In this document: one piece after another, positions 10,101-17,707 of the stretch
Layout: every line of letters starts with the position of its first letter
Position numbering within the stretch: the first letter of the stretch is position 1
Origin: Planctomycetaceae bacterium
Lineage (GTDB): Bacteria > Planctomycetota > Planctomycetia > Pirellulales > PALSA-1355
Reading direction: 5' to 3'
Assembly (NCBI GenBank): GCA_003153375.1
Contig: PLYM01000088.1
Coordinates: 1 to 45,939 of the forward strand
Length of the DNA: 45,939 nt
Notes under the pieces: generated by a model
Database searches by the model: none
Told to the model about the DNA's origin: nothing
What the model saw: only the letters and a program-made list of their open reading frames with translations
Translations under genes and position numbers: made by a program

Positions 10101-13086
10101 GTGCGCCGGCCAAATCTGTCGGCGCGCCTTGTTCCGCGTCGGTGGACGTGCGCCATTGGAGCAAATTGCGTCTCGTAAGGGTCAACCGCGTCAGCGTGCG
10201 CAGCACCGCGTCCAAGTTGTAGTAGGCTTCGTCGGGCAAGAAAGCCAATGTGCACACCGCCTGCGCCGTATAACGACCCAAAGACCACAGGACGTCGCGC
10301 AGATGCAGCCGCCACGAAAGATCGGGCGGCCGCTTGATTGATTCAACGACTACCCGCAGGCCAACTGGCAACAGCATGATCGCCAGGACCAACAGGGCCC
10401 AATACGACGCTGGCCACACGGGAATCACCCAAGACAAGCCGAGCAAAAACATTAACGCGGCGGGCACCAGACTGCGCCGCAGGTTGTCTAAAATCTTCCA
10501 GCGGGACAACGCCGAAAGTGGGTTCTTTCCGAGCGATCCTTGTTGTTCAGGCGCCCATGGCAACGCCCACATTGCGATTTGCCAGTCGCCTCGAATCCAG
10601 CGATGCCGGCGGCTGGTGTCGGCGCCGTATTGGGCCGGGTAGGCCTCATACAGCTCGATATCGCTGATCAACCCGGACCTGGCATGGCATCCCTCCAGGA
10701 GGTCATGACTCAGGATCAGGTTTTCTGGAAACCGACGGCTCAAAAGCCTTTCAAAGGCATCCACATCATAGATACCCTTGCCGATAAATGAACCTTCCTG
10801 GAACCAATCCTGGTAGACATCCGACACGGCTCCCGTGTAGGGATCGATGCCGGCCTGGCCGCCAAAGATGCGAACGAACCAAGAGCGTCGCGCGCTAGGC
10901 AAGCTCAAAGCGACACGGGGCTGCAAGATACAGTACCCATCGCAGATCATATTCTTCTTGTCGTCGAAACAAGGCCGGTTCAATGGATGGGCCATGGTTG
11001 CGACTAACTTGCGGGCGGCTTCGCGTGGCAGCTGAGTGTCTGAGTCGAGGGTGATCACGTACTTTACTTCGCCAAACGAGCTTGTGTCTCCGACGATTAG
11101 CGAAAACCGATCGCGCACGCCGCCGCGAAGAAACGCGTTCAAATCGGCGAGTTTTCCGCGCTTCCGCTCGTAACCCATCCAGACTTGTTCTTGTGGGTTC
11201 CAGCGACGAGGCCGATGAAATAAGAAGAAAATATCGTTGCGTTCAGCTTTGTACTTTGCGTTTAGCGCCCCAATTCCTTCCCGTGCTTGGTCGAGCAGGG
11301 AATCGTCGTCGGGCATCACCTCGGAAGGGGCATCGCGCCAATCGGTCAGCAAAGCAAGATGGAGATGCTTATCACGGCTGGCGAGGTAACGAACCTCCAG
11401 CGCTTCAATCAATTCACTAACGCCCTGAGGACTAGTCAGCATCGTGGGTACGGCCACTAGAGTGCGACACTCAGGGGGAATCCCATCGGAAAAGTCCATG
11501 CGAGGCAGGGCCCTCGGGCTCACGAACATGGTTACCAGCCAGTTGACGATGGCCACACCGAGGTGGCTTGTACCCAGCAGAACCAGGAGTGTCATTGGCG
11601 CGAGGAGCCAGAGGCCCGCTCCATACCGCCACGCCTGGAACAGTGCTGCCGTGGTCACGGCGAGCGTGATCGATCCGGTCGCCCCCAGATAAAGCAATAG
11701 TGGATGCCGTTTGGCCGATCGCCCCAGTTTCTCACCCAGCGAAATGCCCGCCTCGGCGGCCGCTTCGAGTTGAGGCAATCCACGGTCGATTAAAAAATAC
11801 CCAACGTGAGCCGAACGCTCGCGAACCCCTTTCACGTCGGCGGCCTGTTTCGCCAACCGGACTGCCTCTGCGGCCACCTGCCACTCGGAAAGCCGGCTGC
11901 GTTTAGCAATCCGTTCGACGACATGGCGATATCGGTCGCGCGTGGCGAAATCCATTTCGCTGTAAACGTCTGAATACTCTTGTATGGCTTGAATGACCTG
12001 GCGATAGTCGCGTGAGCTATTGTTCAAATCACCGAAGTCGCCCGGAGAAAAACCACGCAAGGTCTGTTCGACGAAGCTGTGTGATTCGACAAACGTGCGC
12101 CAGTCCATGGCCGCCAAAAACTGCAGACTGCCGATACTGTTGCCAATTGAGACTTGATCAGCCGCATGTTGTTGCCCCTCGATCTGCATCAGCTGCTCGA
12201 CGGTGACAGCCTGTTCGGCCAATCGGTGTTCAACCCACATCAACGGCAACGCCATCGCATGAGTTTGTTCGTGCAGCCGGCGGGCAAACTCGGTCGCAAA
12301 CTCGCTGTCCATCGCCGGAGCCGCGCGAGTCATCTCCGCCATCACGAGGACCAAGGATTTTGGGTCCTTTTCGACTGCCTCGATCATCCGATCGGCCCAA
12401 GCATTGGCTTCGTCCCGGTGCAGACGGGCTGTGGTCATGCGCGCGGCAACGCGGCGCAGATTCTCAATCAACGCCAGGCGAAGCATGATCGGAATGGCCC
12501 ACAGTTCTCCAAGGGTGAGCGGAGTGACGGTTTGGTAGGCCGCTACGACGGAAGTCAGGCTTTCGGCACTCACTCGGCCGTCGACGTGCGAGATCAGCTC
12601 CAAGGCAATGTCGTACACCCGCGGAAAGCCGCTCGAGGGTCCTCGAAGCAGCCGCGGAAGCTCAGTACTATAGTTCTTGGGCAGATGGCGGCGGGCTGTG
12701 CGGATCTGCTCTTCGATCAGGTAGAAATTGTCCAGCAACCATTCGGCAGCCGGCGACGTTCGTCGGTTGGCTGCCACGGCGGCCGCGATCAATTGATAGG
12801 CTTTGAGCAGAACTGCTTCGTTCTTCTCTAGGCGACTGAGCAGCCGGTCCGGCCCGACCCGCTTGTCCACCTCATGCCAACCGGCCAAAGCTTTAGCATG
12901 CTGTTCAAGTTGGTCCGTGGTGAATAGCTCGGATCGCAACGGTTGCTCGTCACGCTCTTGTAGCCGCTCGTGCCTAGCGCGCGTCATCAGACTCAACATC
13001 CGTCGTCGCAAATCGCGATGCCAACCATCCAACCGATCTCTCCCTGCATAACTTCGGAAAAAAACAGACCAAGAGCAAATGGGCAT
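4177..13086 (-). CDS. ndvB: Cyclic beta-glucan synthase, NdvB/ChvB type (GT84-GH144-like-GH94)
   Basis: At 2969 residues it is close to the ~2800-2900 of NdvB/ChvB, which make periplasmic cyclic beta-glucan. In order: an N-terminal helical region (EWLLDNFYLIEEQIRTARRHLP near residue 120); membrane helices at about 465-530; a GT84 domain with ITLDSDTQLP near 680 and the UDP-sugar motif RRHRWIRGDWQ near 829; more helices at about 870-910 and 995-1040; a glycoamylase-like domain (PWGMSESGYN near 1520); then sugar-binding and GH94 phosphorylase domains with FRDQLQD near 2520 and the catalytic Asp in GCGDWNDGMN near 2655. By analogy the enzyme starts, elongates and cyclises glucan at the inner membrane and trims length by phosphorolysis. 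The start is uncertain: no ribosome site precedes 13086, and ATGs at 12999 or 12987 are alternatives. It is a single gene with no transporter or modifying gene beside it. Beta-1,2 versus beta-1,3 linkage cannot be read from sequence. Confidence 0.9.
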   Translation of the reverse strand: MPICSWSVFFRSYAGRDRLDGWHRDLRRRMLSLMTRARHERLQERDEQPLRSELFTTDQLEQHAKALAGWHEVDKRVGPDRLLSRLEKNEAVLLKAYQLIAAAVAANRRTSPAAEWLLDNFYLIEEQIRTARRHLPKNYSTELPRLLRGPSSGFPRVYDIALELISHVDGRVSAESLTSVVAAYQTVTPLTLGELWAIPIMLRLALIENLRRVAARMTTARLHRDEANAWADRMIEAVEKDPKSLVLVMAEMTRAAPAMDSEFATEFARRLHEQTHAMALPLMWVEHRLAEQAVTVEQLMQIEGQQHAADQVSIGNSIGSLQFLAAMDWRTFVESHSFVEQTLRGFSPGDFGDLNNSSRDYRQVIQAIQEYSDVYSEMDFATRDRYRHVVERIAKRSRLSEWQVAAEAVRLAKQAADVKGVRERSAHVGYFLIDRGLPQLEAAAEAGISLGEKLGRSAKRHPLLLYLGATGSITLAVTTAALFQAWRYGAGLWLLAPMTLLVLLGTSHLGVAIVNWLVTMFVSPRALPRMDFSDGIPPECRTLVAVPTMLTSPQGVSELIEALEVRYLASRDKHLHLALLTDWRDAPSEVMPDDDSLLDQAREGIGALNAKYKAERNDIFFLFHRPRRWNPQEQVWMGYERKRGKLADLNAFLRGGVRDRFSLIVGDTSSFGEVKYVITLDSDTQLPREAARKLVATMAHPLNRPCFDDKKNMICDGYCILQPRVALSLPSARRSWFVRIFGGQAGIDPYTGAVSDVYQDWFQEGSFIGKGIYDVDAFERLLSRRFPENLILSHDLLEGCHARSGLISDIELYEAYPAQYGADTSRRHRWIRGDWQIAMWALPWAPEQQGSLGKNPLSALSRWKILDNLRRSLVPAALMFLLGLSWVIPVWPASYWALLVLAIMLLPVGLRVVVESIKRPPDLSWRLHLRDVLWSLGRYTAQAVCTLAFLPDEAYYNLDAVLRTLTRLTLTRRNLLQWRTSTDAEQGAPTDLAGALRAMWVAPVSALLLGGYIAEFRADALPASVPLLGLWLMSPAIAWWLSRPLPSTAARLNQDDTEFLEELSRKTWRFFETFFGPEDNWLPPDNYQDYPVAVIAHRTSPTNMGLALLSNLAAYDFGFISAGQMEERTTKALATMERLERYRGHFFNWYDTRTLEPLHPRYVSTVDSGNLVGHLLTLREGLLQLADQNILPPMALLGLSVTLRVLLTAVRTAAPAERRPVGRASDDEGLQPLHRLEQLQQELLQTSPKLAVDGHLLAGLASGEHTAIAELMAHPDEQVRWWANALTRQAQAWLDEVKLLAPLIALPPPPPSLWQSTAPDEADAVLQLRTAIARLGGEVTLRETAQLSLDLSGVLDVLLAKPDEHRDWLAQLKQRISEVSGHAAARMATHEQLARTCLEFSDAEFDFLFDESRKLLAIGFNLADHRRDAGFYDLLASEARLTSFVAIAQGQLRQEHWFALGRLLTGFDGSPTLLSWSGSMFEYLMPLLVMPSFDDTLLDQTCKTAVARQIAYGASRKVPWGMSESGYNLTDVHLNYQYRAFGVPGLGFKRGLADDLVVAPYASLMALMVAPRPACANLRRMAAAGLEGRYGYYEAIDYTPARLTPGQSFAVVRSFMAHHQGMGFLSLAYALLDRPMQRRFEAYPPFQATALLLHERIPKSAPVYPRSADSAETPRPATGSEVLMRVLKTPHTLVPEVHLLSNGRYHVMITNAGGGYSRWNDIAVTRWREDVARDAMGTFCYLRDVASNEVWSVGFQPTLKPSSAYEAIFSQSRAEFRRRDAELETHTEVTVSPEDDVELRRISITNCSRFPRTVELTSYAEVVLASAAADATHPAFSNLFVQTEIIPNSQAILCTRRPRSHQEHPPWLLHLISVHGTSAGMTSYETDRAKFLGRGRDVADPQAMARPMALSNSAGSVLDPIVAIRCTVTIEPEETAVIDVVSGVAETRESALGLVEKYHDRDLADRSLNLAWTHGQVILQQLNVTEAEAQLYGRLASSIIYSSGLCRANASVLSKNVRGQSGLWGHGISGDLPIALLRIADQSKIDLVRQLIHAHAYWRFKGLSVDLVIWNEDQSGYRQLLQDDILNLIAGSTEAHVVDRPGGIFVRRPEQMSDEDRILMQSVARVVLTDSGGILADQIERRGRREISMPSLVPIRGHRAEVVHRDLLPFRELIYANGLGGFTPDGREYVITTGPSQRTPAPWANVLANPQFGTVVTESGVGYTWFENAHEFRLTPWYNDPVTDCSGELFYLRDQESGHFWSPTPLPAPGQNAYVTRHGFGYSVFETTENGIATELTVYVAMDAPIKFFSLKVSNTSERTRRLSATCCLEWVLAELRPQSLMHVLTEVDPKTGALFARNPYNSEFPGRVAFLDFNEPLRTITGDRTEFFGRNGTAAKPSAMGRTRLSGKVGPGLDPCGAMQSEFDIAPGQEREIVFILGAAPSIEEARGLIQRYRGAGPARRALQGVWHYWQRTLGTVYVETPDQGVNTLVNGWLLYQTLACRLWGRSGYYQSGGAFGFRDQLQDVMALVHAEPRLMREHLLRAAGHQFVQGDVQHWWHPPTGRGVRTHFSDDFLWLPLATCQYVKQVGDTGVLDEQIPFVEGRPVQPDEEAYYDLPGRSDQSATLYEHCVRAIEHGLRFGDHGLPLIGCGDWNDGMNLVGAQGKGESVWLAFFLVHVLQEFSTVAHLRADAAFAEKCVAQIAQLKENIEKNAWDGGWYRRAYFDSGEPLGSASNLECQIDSIPQSWSVLSGAGDPKRARQAMEAVNDRLVRREHSLIQLFDPPFDKSPLDPGYIKGYVPGVRENGGQYTHAAIWTVMAFAALGNQRRAWELLSLINPLNHGSTPVGIATYKVEPYVVAADVYAVAPHTGRGGWTWYTGSAAWMYRLIVESLLGLRLEVDKLSFFPCLPDEWRFFKLHYRYRDTFYHVTVKNNGGREATRVILDGVDQLDKAIHLIDDRQEHSVDVEIG

Positions 13087-14071
13087 TTCTATGATAGCCC
13101 ACTGACCGGTGCACCTCTACTTCGACCTGAAGAAGGTGTTCGAATAACGGAGGGAGCGCGTTCCGGTGCGACAAAAGTGGGGAAGGAGGGCTTACGCGAG
13201 TCAGTGCAGCACACGACTCGGACCACAGCAGCGTTGCTTCGCTGCATTTCCTCGAAGAACCATTTATTAAACCTGAGACGAACATCCCGCGTAAGGGCAT
13301 TGGGCGGTCGGTTCCCATTTCATCGAAGCGGCGGGGTTGCCACGATCATCAGCAATCCACGGCCGCAACTCATTGACGATGTCGATTGGCCGATTGATCC
13401 GTTTTTCCACGACATCCTAAGGGAATACCGCTTCATCGTTTTGGAAATCTCGCCGCTCCACACCCATTGCCGGCAATTGGGCACCCGTGAGATCCAATGT
13501 CTTTGCTTTGATTCCTGGACTTAAGTCCCCATTTTTTAGGACTCTCGATGGCCTCGTTCAGGCGAGAGAGACCCCAATTCTAGCGGATGGTCGCCGCGTC
13601 GCGATTCTTTTCCCGGCCATTTTTGTTTCGCCGCGCAACCTGGTGTCTTCGCCACATCAACCAAGGCAGCCGGCGCAACCTCGAAGACTTTCCTTGCCGC
13701 GATCATCACTGTTACTGTGTTCCAAAGGGGCACATGGGCTGTGCGGTGTAGGACCACTGTTGATCGAGTTTAGTGTCGGTTCGAGGGAGGGAACTCCGGC
13801 GAAGGCCAGCAACATCAAGGTTTGCTACTGGGTATCGCGGGCCGTCGCTACGACGAAAAACGTCTTGTCGTTCAAGACCCACGTGACGCAAAGACCAGCA
13901 CCGGACCGAACGATGAGACGCAGACTCGATCCGGCACGCGAGTTGCGGACGCTAGGAGGATCAGGGGCGCTAGCTGGCCGGCGCGAGCCGCGATACTCGC
14001 TGGCGAATAAGCAAGTCAGCCCCCCAATGCGAGCTCCCATCAACGCAACTTCTCACCTAGGAGATCGAGCT
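13087..14071. other. 985-nt region without a recognisable gene
   Basis: Upstream regions of the minus-strand glucan synthase and plus-strand csbD-like gene meet here. An open plus frame runs from 13487 into the CsbD gene, but its upstream part is Arg/Pro/Ser-rich and unlike protein. No transposase motif, hairpin terminator or RNA gene was found. Promoters for both genes must lie here but no good -35/-10 pair stood out. Confidence 0.5.
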
Positions 14072-14248
14072 ATGAGCGGAAAAAGCGAAGAAATCAAGGG
14101 GCGCATCAAGGAGGCTTCGGGGGCGCTCACCGGTGATGGCAAGCTGCGTCGCGAAGGTAAGTTGGATCAGGCGACTGGTAAGGTCAAGCAAGCAGTCGAA
14201 AAAGTCGTGGAAAAGACCGAAGACGTTCTCAAAGATCTGAAGAAATAG
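14072..14248 (+). CDS. CsbD-family stress protein (58 aa)
   Basis: The sequence MSGKSEEIKGRIKEASGALTG followed by REGKLDQATGKVKQAVEKVVEK is the CsbD fold signature (KGxxKExxGxxTGD, GKxDQxxGKxKQ). CsbD proteins are small, highly charged, soluble helical proteins induced in general stress in many bacteria; their molecular role is unknown. AGGAG at 14059-14063 lies eight bases before ATG and decides the start, although the frame is open 585 bases further upstream. The receiver-domain gene follows 153 bases downstream on the same strand, so cotranscription is possible. Confidence 0.9.
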   Translation: MSGKSEEIKGRIKEASGALTGDGKLRREGKLDQATGKVKQAVEKVVEKTEDVLKDLKK

Positions 14249-14401
14249 CAAGGGGGTTGCAGAGCTTACCAATTATTGCTGCCCTCGACAGCAATAGGGT
14301 ATACTTGCAGGATGCGGTTGACGCTGCATGCGAAGGGGATGTCGTTTCTGGGTATTGAAACTCGGACGATCGCGCCATTTCTAACTGAATGGGCCCAACC
14401 A

Positions 14402-14899
14402 ATGTCGTTTTCTCTACGAGTGGCAATTGCCGATGACGACCGTGGGATGCGAGAATCCCTTGAGCAAATGCTCGGCAATTTGGGACATGAAGTGGTCGCA
14501 GTGGCCGAAAACGGCGAGTCGCTCATCAATCAGTGTGCGATGACTGAGCCAGACGTGGTTATTACCGGCACCTTGACGCCCGAGATGTATGGGTCCGACG
14601 CTGCCGCGGTGGTCTACAAGAGCCGGCCGATCCCGATCATTCTCTACTCGGGCCATTGCGAGCCTGACCTCGTGCTCAATGCAGAGCACAAGCACGTCTT
14701 CATGTATCTCGCCAAGCCGATCTGCCAGGAGCACCTGCAGGCGGCATTGAAAGAATGCCGAGAATGCCATTGCATGGAATTAGACGAGCCGTCGGAAGGC
14801 GACGAGAAAAAGGTTGTCGTTGGCCCTGCGTCAGGATCTTTCGGCAGCGTGCCCTATCGTGAACATAGCCGCCCTCCGTATCGACAGCTGCCCCGCTGA
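14402..14899 (+). CDS. Receiver-domain protein lacking the phospho-acceptor Asp
   Basis: It opens MSFSLRVAIADDDRGMRESLEQMLG, a CheY-like receiver with the acidic pocket ADDD. Later signature residues are present: the Ser of IILYSGH and the Lys of YLAKPI. At the site where receivers carry VVITDIxMPxMDG, this protein reads VVITGTLTPEMYG, so the Asp that takes the phosphate is Gly. It should therefore not be phosphorylated in the usual way and may act as an atypical receiver, or be decaying. The C-terminal ~45 residues after KECRECHCMELDEP are low-complexity with no DNA-binding domain. The start at 14402 is set by the domain boundary; the frame is open from 14276. No histidine kinase is adjacent. 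Confidence 0.8.
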   Translation: MSFSLRVAIADDDRGMRESLEQMLGNLGHEVVAVAENGESLINQCAMTEPDVVITGTLTPEMYGSDAAAVVYKSRPIPIILYSGHCEPDLVLNAEHKHVFMYLAKPICQEHLQAALKECRECHCMELDEPSEGDEKKVVVGPASGSFGSVPYREHSRPPYRQLPR

Positions 14900-15138
14900 G
14901 GTAAAGACTCCCTCGCGATCTTGAGCAGCGTTTTATCCGACGTCACTTTGGTTTAACGATTTAGCGGGTTCAAACCGTTCGGTCGCCTTGTGGTTGAGCG
15001 TCTGTTGTAAAAAGACGGCCGTGCGATGGCCACTCCACCAGCCGGATGAGCTAGTAAGATCAGTGCGATTGGGCACAAGCTCGCGCTGAAGCAAGCAGTG
15101 TGGCCCCCTACGGCTGGATGCACTCCCAGGGCGACGGG

Positions 15139-15957
15139 TTAGTGCACGAGTCCGGCGTTACGGCGGGCGGTCTCAATCCAAACGCGACCCCGACCCTGAA
15201 CGCGTTCCATCCGCTTGCCCCAGTTCTTAACTGGTTCGAGCGATTCCACCTCGATTGCTTGCTTCAGCGCTTCCTGCGCGGCATCGGCACCAGCGAGGTC
15301 GAACGTCGCCAGGGCGCGATGGTAGGGATACAGGGCATTCTTCGGTTCGGCGCTGGCCGCGGCCTCGAACTCTCCGAGTGCCTCTCGCATTTTGCCTTGA
15401 CGAAACACGGTGATCCCCTTTTGGAAGGCAATCGATCCATCCTGACGCGCGCTGGTCGAGTGGTACGGTGATCGGTGAATACTGGCCAAACGGTCGCTGG
15501 GTGCAGTCTCCGGGGCGCTTTCCGCGGCCGGAGCCGGCTGCTCGGAAATGATGTTCGATTTGGACCTTCCGTCGGTAGAGGCCGACACGGTACAGGTTCC
15601 GCACGTGCAACCGCCGCGCACGCAGCCGCCGTAGCCACAGTTCGAACAGCCACAGCCACCACAGCCGGCACAACGGAGCTTATGGAACCATCCGTACTGG
15701 CCAAAGATTGGAAACAGGTGGTGGCAACGTGGCGCGCATCCGTAACCACACCGCGTAGCACCATAGCCCCCATAACCAAACCGCCAGGCGCTGCCGCAAG
15801 CTCCCCAACCGAGTCCGCAATTCTCGGCGCCGCCCCAGTAACCTGCGTAGCCGTAACATCCGGTGTTGCATCGCGCGCAGTACCCAAAAGCATCGGCCCT
15901 GTTGGAGATCATCGAACAAAGGACGACGGTGAACATCACGACCGATCGCTTAGCCAT
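15139..15957 (-). CDS. Exported Gly/Cys-rich protein with TPR-like C-terminus
   Basis: The protein starts MAKRSVVMFTVVLCSMISNRADA, a signal peptide, then has about 110 residues dense in Gly, Cys and Tyr (CARCNTGCYGYAGYWGG, CAGCGGCGCSNCGYGGC, CTCGTC). A Pro/Ser/Ala linker follows, then a TPR-like unit (AFQKGITVFRQGKMREALGEFEAAASAEPKNALYPYHRAL). This layout recurs in planctomycete exported proteins; the Cys clusters suggest a disulfide-linked surface or envelope layer. GGAG nine bases before ATG 15957 fixes the start within a longer open frame (to 16038). The shortened relative at 16694-17035 lies upstream on the same strand. Exact role unknown. Confidence 0.75.
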   Translation of the reverse strand: MAKRSVVMFTVVLCSMISNRADAFGYCARCNTGCYGYAGYWGGAENCGLGWGACGSAWRFGYGGYGATRCGYGCAPRCHHLFPIFGQYGWFHKLRCAGCGGCGCSNCGYGGCVRGGCTCGTCTVSASTDGRSKSNIISEQPAPAAESAPETAPSDRLASIHRSPYHSTSARQDGSIAFQKGITVFRQGKMREALGEFEAAASAEPKNALYPYHRALATFDLAGADAAQEALKQAIEVESLEPVKNWGKRMERVQGRGRVWIETARRNAGLVH

Positions 15958-16632
15958 GACTTTAGACTCCGGAAAAAGGTGTACTCGCCGGGGCCCCCGC
16001 GAACCACGGGCTACTGCTTGGCGCACCACGACCGTCATCGTCTCGCTCGGGAACGGTGCTTGATTCCTCGCCGCGGACTGCGGATTCGGCGCCGTAGAGC
16101 GAGATTGAGGCCCGCGACCAGCCCGTCACAGCATGGCGTCCCCGGCAGACTTTGCCCACTCCACTCGACCGGCGGCGGCTGCCTAACTGGCTCTGCATGC
16201 CCAAGAGCTTCAGGTGGCGCTCCGCTTCCTGGCACCTGCGAGCCAAGCTAGGGGTCCGACGCTCATTGCCTTTCCTCGCCTGGGGCGTTCCAGGAGCCGC
16301 CCACAGCATTAGTATTCGTATTCGAGACTGGGAGCGAGGAGAGCGCCTTGGACGAGCAAGGCAAAGTCGTAACAGCCGCAGCATAGGAACTTTCCAGCCA
16401 GGTCGGTGATCGTTCTTGCGGGCGAGGTCGCCGCCTTTCTTGGCAATGGTGAGGTAGAACTACCGTAAGCGTTTCAGGATGCACACCCCTGTTGTCACGA
16501 CGTGACCGACCGGGATCGACTGTGCAATTCACCACGGCAGCCATGCCGGCCAAATCTCACCAGTGCCAAAAACGGGGGGCTAGTTTGGAGTCCGAGAGAA
16601 CGGTTGATGCGACAGCTGAAGAGGAATAAAAA
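15958..16632. other. Intergenic, possible decayed coding traces
   Basis: On the minus strand a frame without start ends LAGKFLCCGCYDFALLVQG and a stop near 16310, which looks protein-like but matches no family I know. The 13-mer of repeat A (TTTCAGGATGCAC) occurs near 16468. Otherwise nothing is supported. Confidence 0.4.
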
Positions 16633-16667
16633 AACATCATTGCCCAACCAACGTGGGCAATGATGTT
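16633..16667 (-). terminator. Intrinsic terminator, minus strand
   Basis: Perfect 13-bp arms AACATCATTGCCC (16633-16645) and GGGCAATGATGTT (16655-16667) have a 9-nt loop, and the hairpin is followed on the minus strand by a run of T. It closes the TPR gene remnant at 16694-17035. Confidence 0.9.
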
Positions 16668-16693
16668 GGATGGAATTCCGTTTTCCAGGATCA

Positions 16694-17035
16694 TCAACCG
16701 CCAGCAGGCTGTGTGGCGGCATCCAGCACGACTGGGCCAGGCTGGTTCGGAACGGGTGGTCGATCTACTGCCGTATGTGCGCGAGCCGGCATTCCCGCCT
16801 GGAGCGCGAAGATGTCTCGTAGCTTCTGCGAGCCGAGGTTCTTGGGCTGCAAGTCGAGTGCCTTGTCGAATTCTACGACGGCTTGCTTGGGATAACCCAA
16901 ATAGCCGAAGTGGTAGCCCAACAGGAAGCGCATTGCGGCATCATCGGGCTTGGCGGTCCGTGCCCTTTCCAACGCCTTCAGTTGGTCCGTGTGGTTCTGA
17001 ACATTGGGATAGAGTTGCGTATAGTTCTTCACCAC
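16694..17035 (-). pseudogene. TPR-containing protein, C-terminal part of an exported planctomycete family
   Basis: The sequence VKNYTQLYPNVQNHTDQLKALERA leads into a TPR pair (DDAAMRFLLGYHFGYLGYPKQAVVEFDKALDLQPKNLGSQKLRD) and a Pro-rich tail. Members of this type usually begin with a signal peptide and a Gly/Tyr-rich segment, as in the neighbour at 15139. Here the frame has no ATG or ribosome site, only GTG-GTG at about 17035, and a stop about 30 bases above, so the 5' part is missing. The terminator just below is intact, suggesting a recently truncated gene. It could still be made from GTG. Confidence 0.65.
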
Positions 17036-17249
17036 GTTGCCCCATTCTCTCGGTGGTCGTGGCGCCGATCACGCCTGGCGTGTGCAAAGTCGGCGCGGTG
17101 ACGGTGATCGTGGCCGAGGCAGTGGTGCCGCATAGAATGAAAAAGCCGCCGTAGTGAGGGGGCGGCTTGAGCGTTGCATTCTCGACCGTCACTGCACTTC
17201 CTTGGCGACGTTCAGGATTTGCAGCATCACGACGGATTCGTCCAGCCGA

Positions 17250-17354
17250 TCAGCCTGGCTTGACGTTCTCGGCGCACGGCCCCTTCGGACCCTGACCTGC
17301 GGTGTAGGTCACTGTTTGACTTTCATGCAACTGCTCGAAGCTAACGCCCCACTT
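17250..17354 (-). pseudogene. Cold-shock domain protein, C-terminal remnant
   Basis: 35 codons after a TAA read GVSFEQLHESQTVTYTAGQG then PKGPCAENVKPG, the second half of a cold-shock domain (the GPKGPxAxNV end strand is diagnostic). The RNP1/RNP2 half that binds single-stranded nucleic acid is absent upstream in all frames I checked. There is no start codon, so it is a dead fragment of a CspA-like RNA chaperone gene. Confidence 0.7.
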
Positions 17355-17509
17355 TTAAGTGCTTCGCTTTCGCGCCTCTATCGCGCGTGAAAATTGCCCG
17401 ATGGGCTCGGCGAAATCACGGCGGCCGACTCGATCGCAACTGCAGCGGACAACTTTGCAAACGAATGGGCTGGTGCTCGATTCAATTCTGAAGCTTGCAA
17501 GGCCGCTAT

Positions 17510-17707
17510 TCACTCGATGCGACTGATAAGGTCCCTTGCTTGCAAGGCGACCGAGACGCTTGCTCCTTCTTCTTGCACAGTCCATGTGTTGGTTCGCGGA
17601 TCAAAGTCGACAAGCGTTACCGCAACCTCTCGCGATGCTGATGAACTGCCATCGACAGCGCGAAGATCAACCAGCCACCGCTCACCAGGTTTGGCACCGC
17701 CTGCCAT
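17510..17707 (-). CDS. Hypothetical 65-aa protein
   Basis: The sequence MAGGAKPGERWLVDLRAVDG then EVAVTLVDFDPRTNTWTVQE and VALQARDLISRIE is compact and alternates like a small beta barrel. GGAG seven bases before the ATG at 17707 supports this start over the ATG at 17737. It has no signal peptide, Cys or catalytic motif. It reads as genuine protein but I do not recognise the family. It stands alone between decayed pieces, with no clear operon partner. Confidence 0.6.
   Translation of the reverse strand: MAGGAKPGERWLVDLRAVDGSSSASREVAVTLVDFDPRTNTWTVQEEGASVSVALQARDLISRIE

Noticed and set aside
12154-12831. 225-codon plus-strand frame inside the glucan synthase gene
   Set aside because: It is a shadow of the minus-strand NdvB-type gene, which has consistent family sequence over the same bases.
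13487-14071. In-frame upstream extension of the CsbD gene (would make 253 aa)
   Set aside because: AGGAG before the internal ATG at 14072 and the exact CsbD length show the short start is right; the extension is not protein-like.
14961-14987. GGTTCAAACC resembling a tRNA T-arm
   Set aside because: The flanking bases do not pair as a T-stem, and no anticodon or acceptor stem can be built around it.
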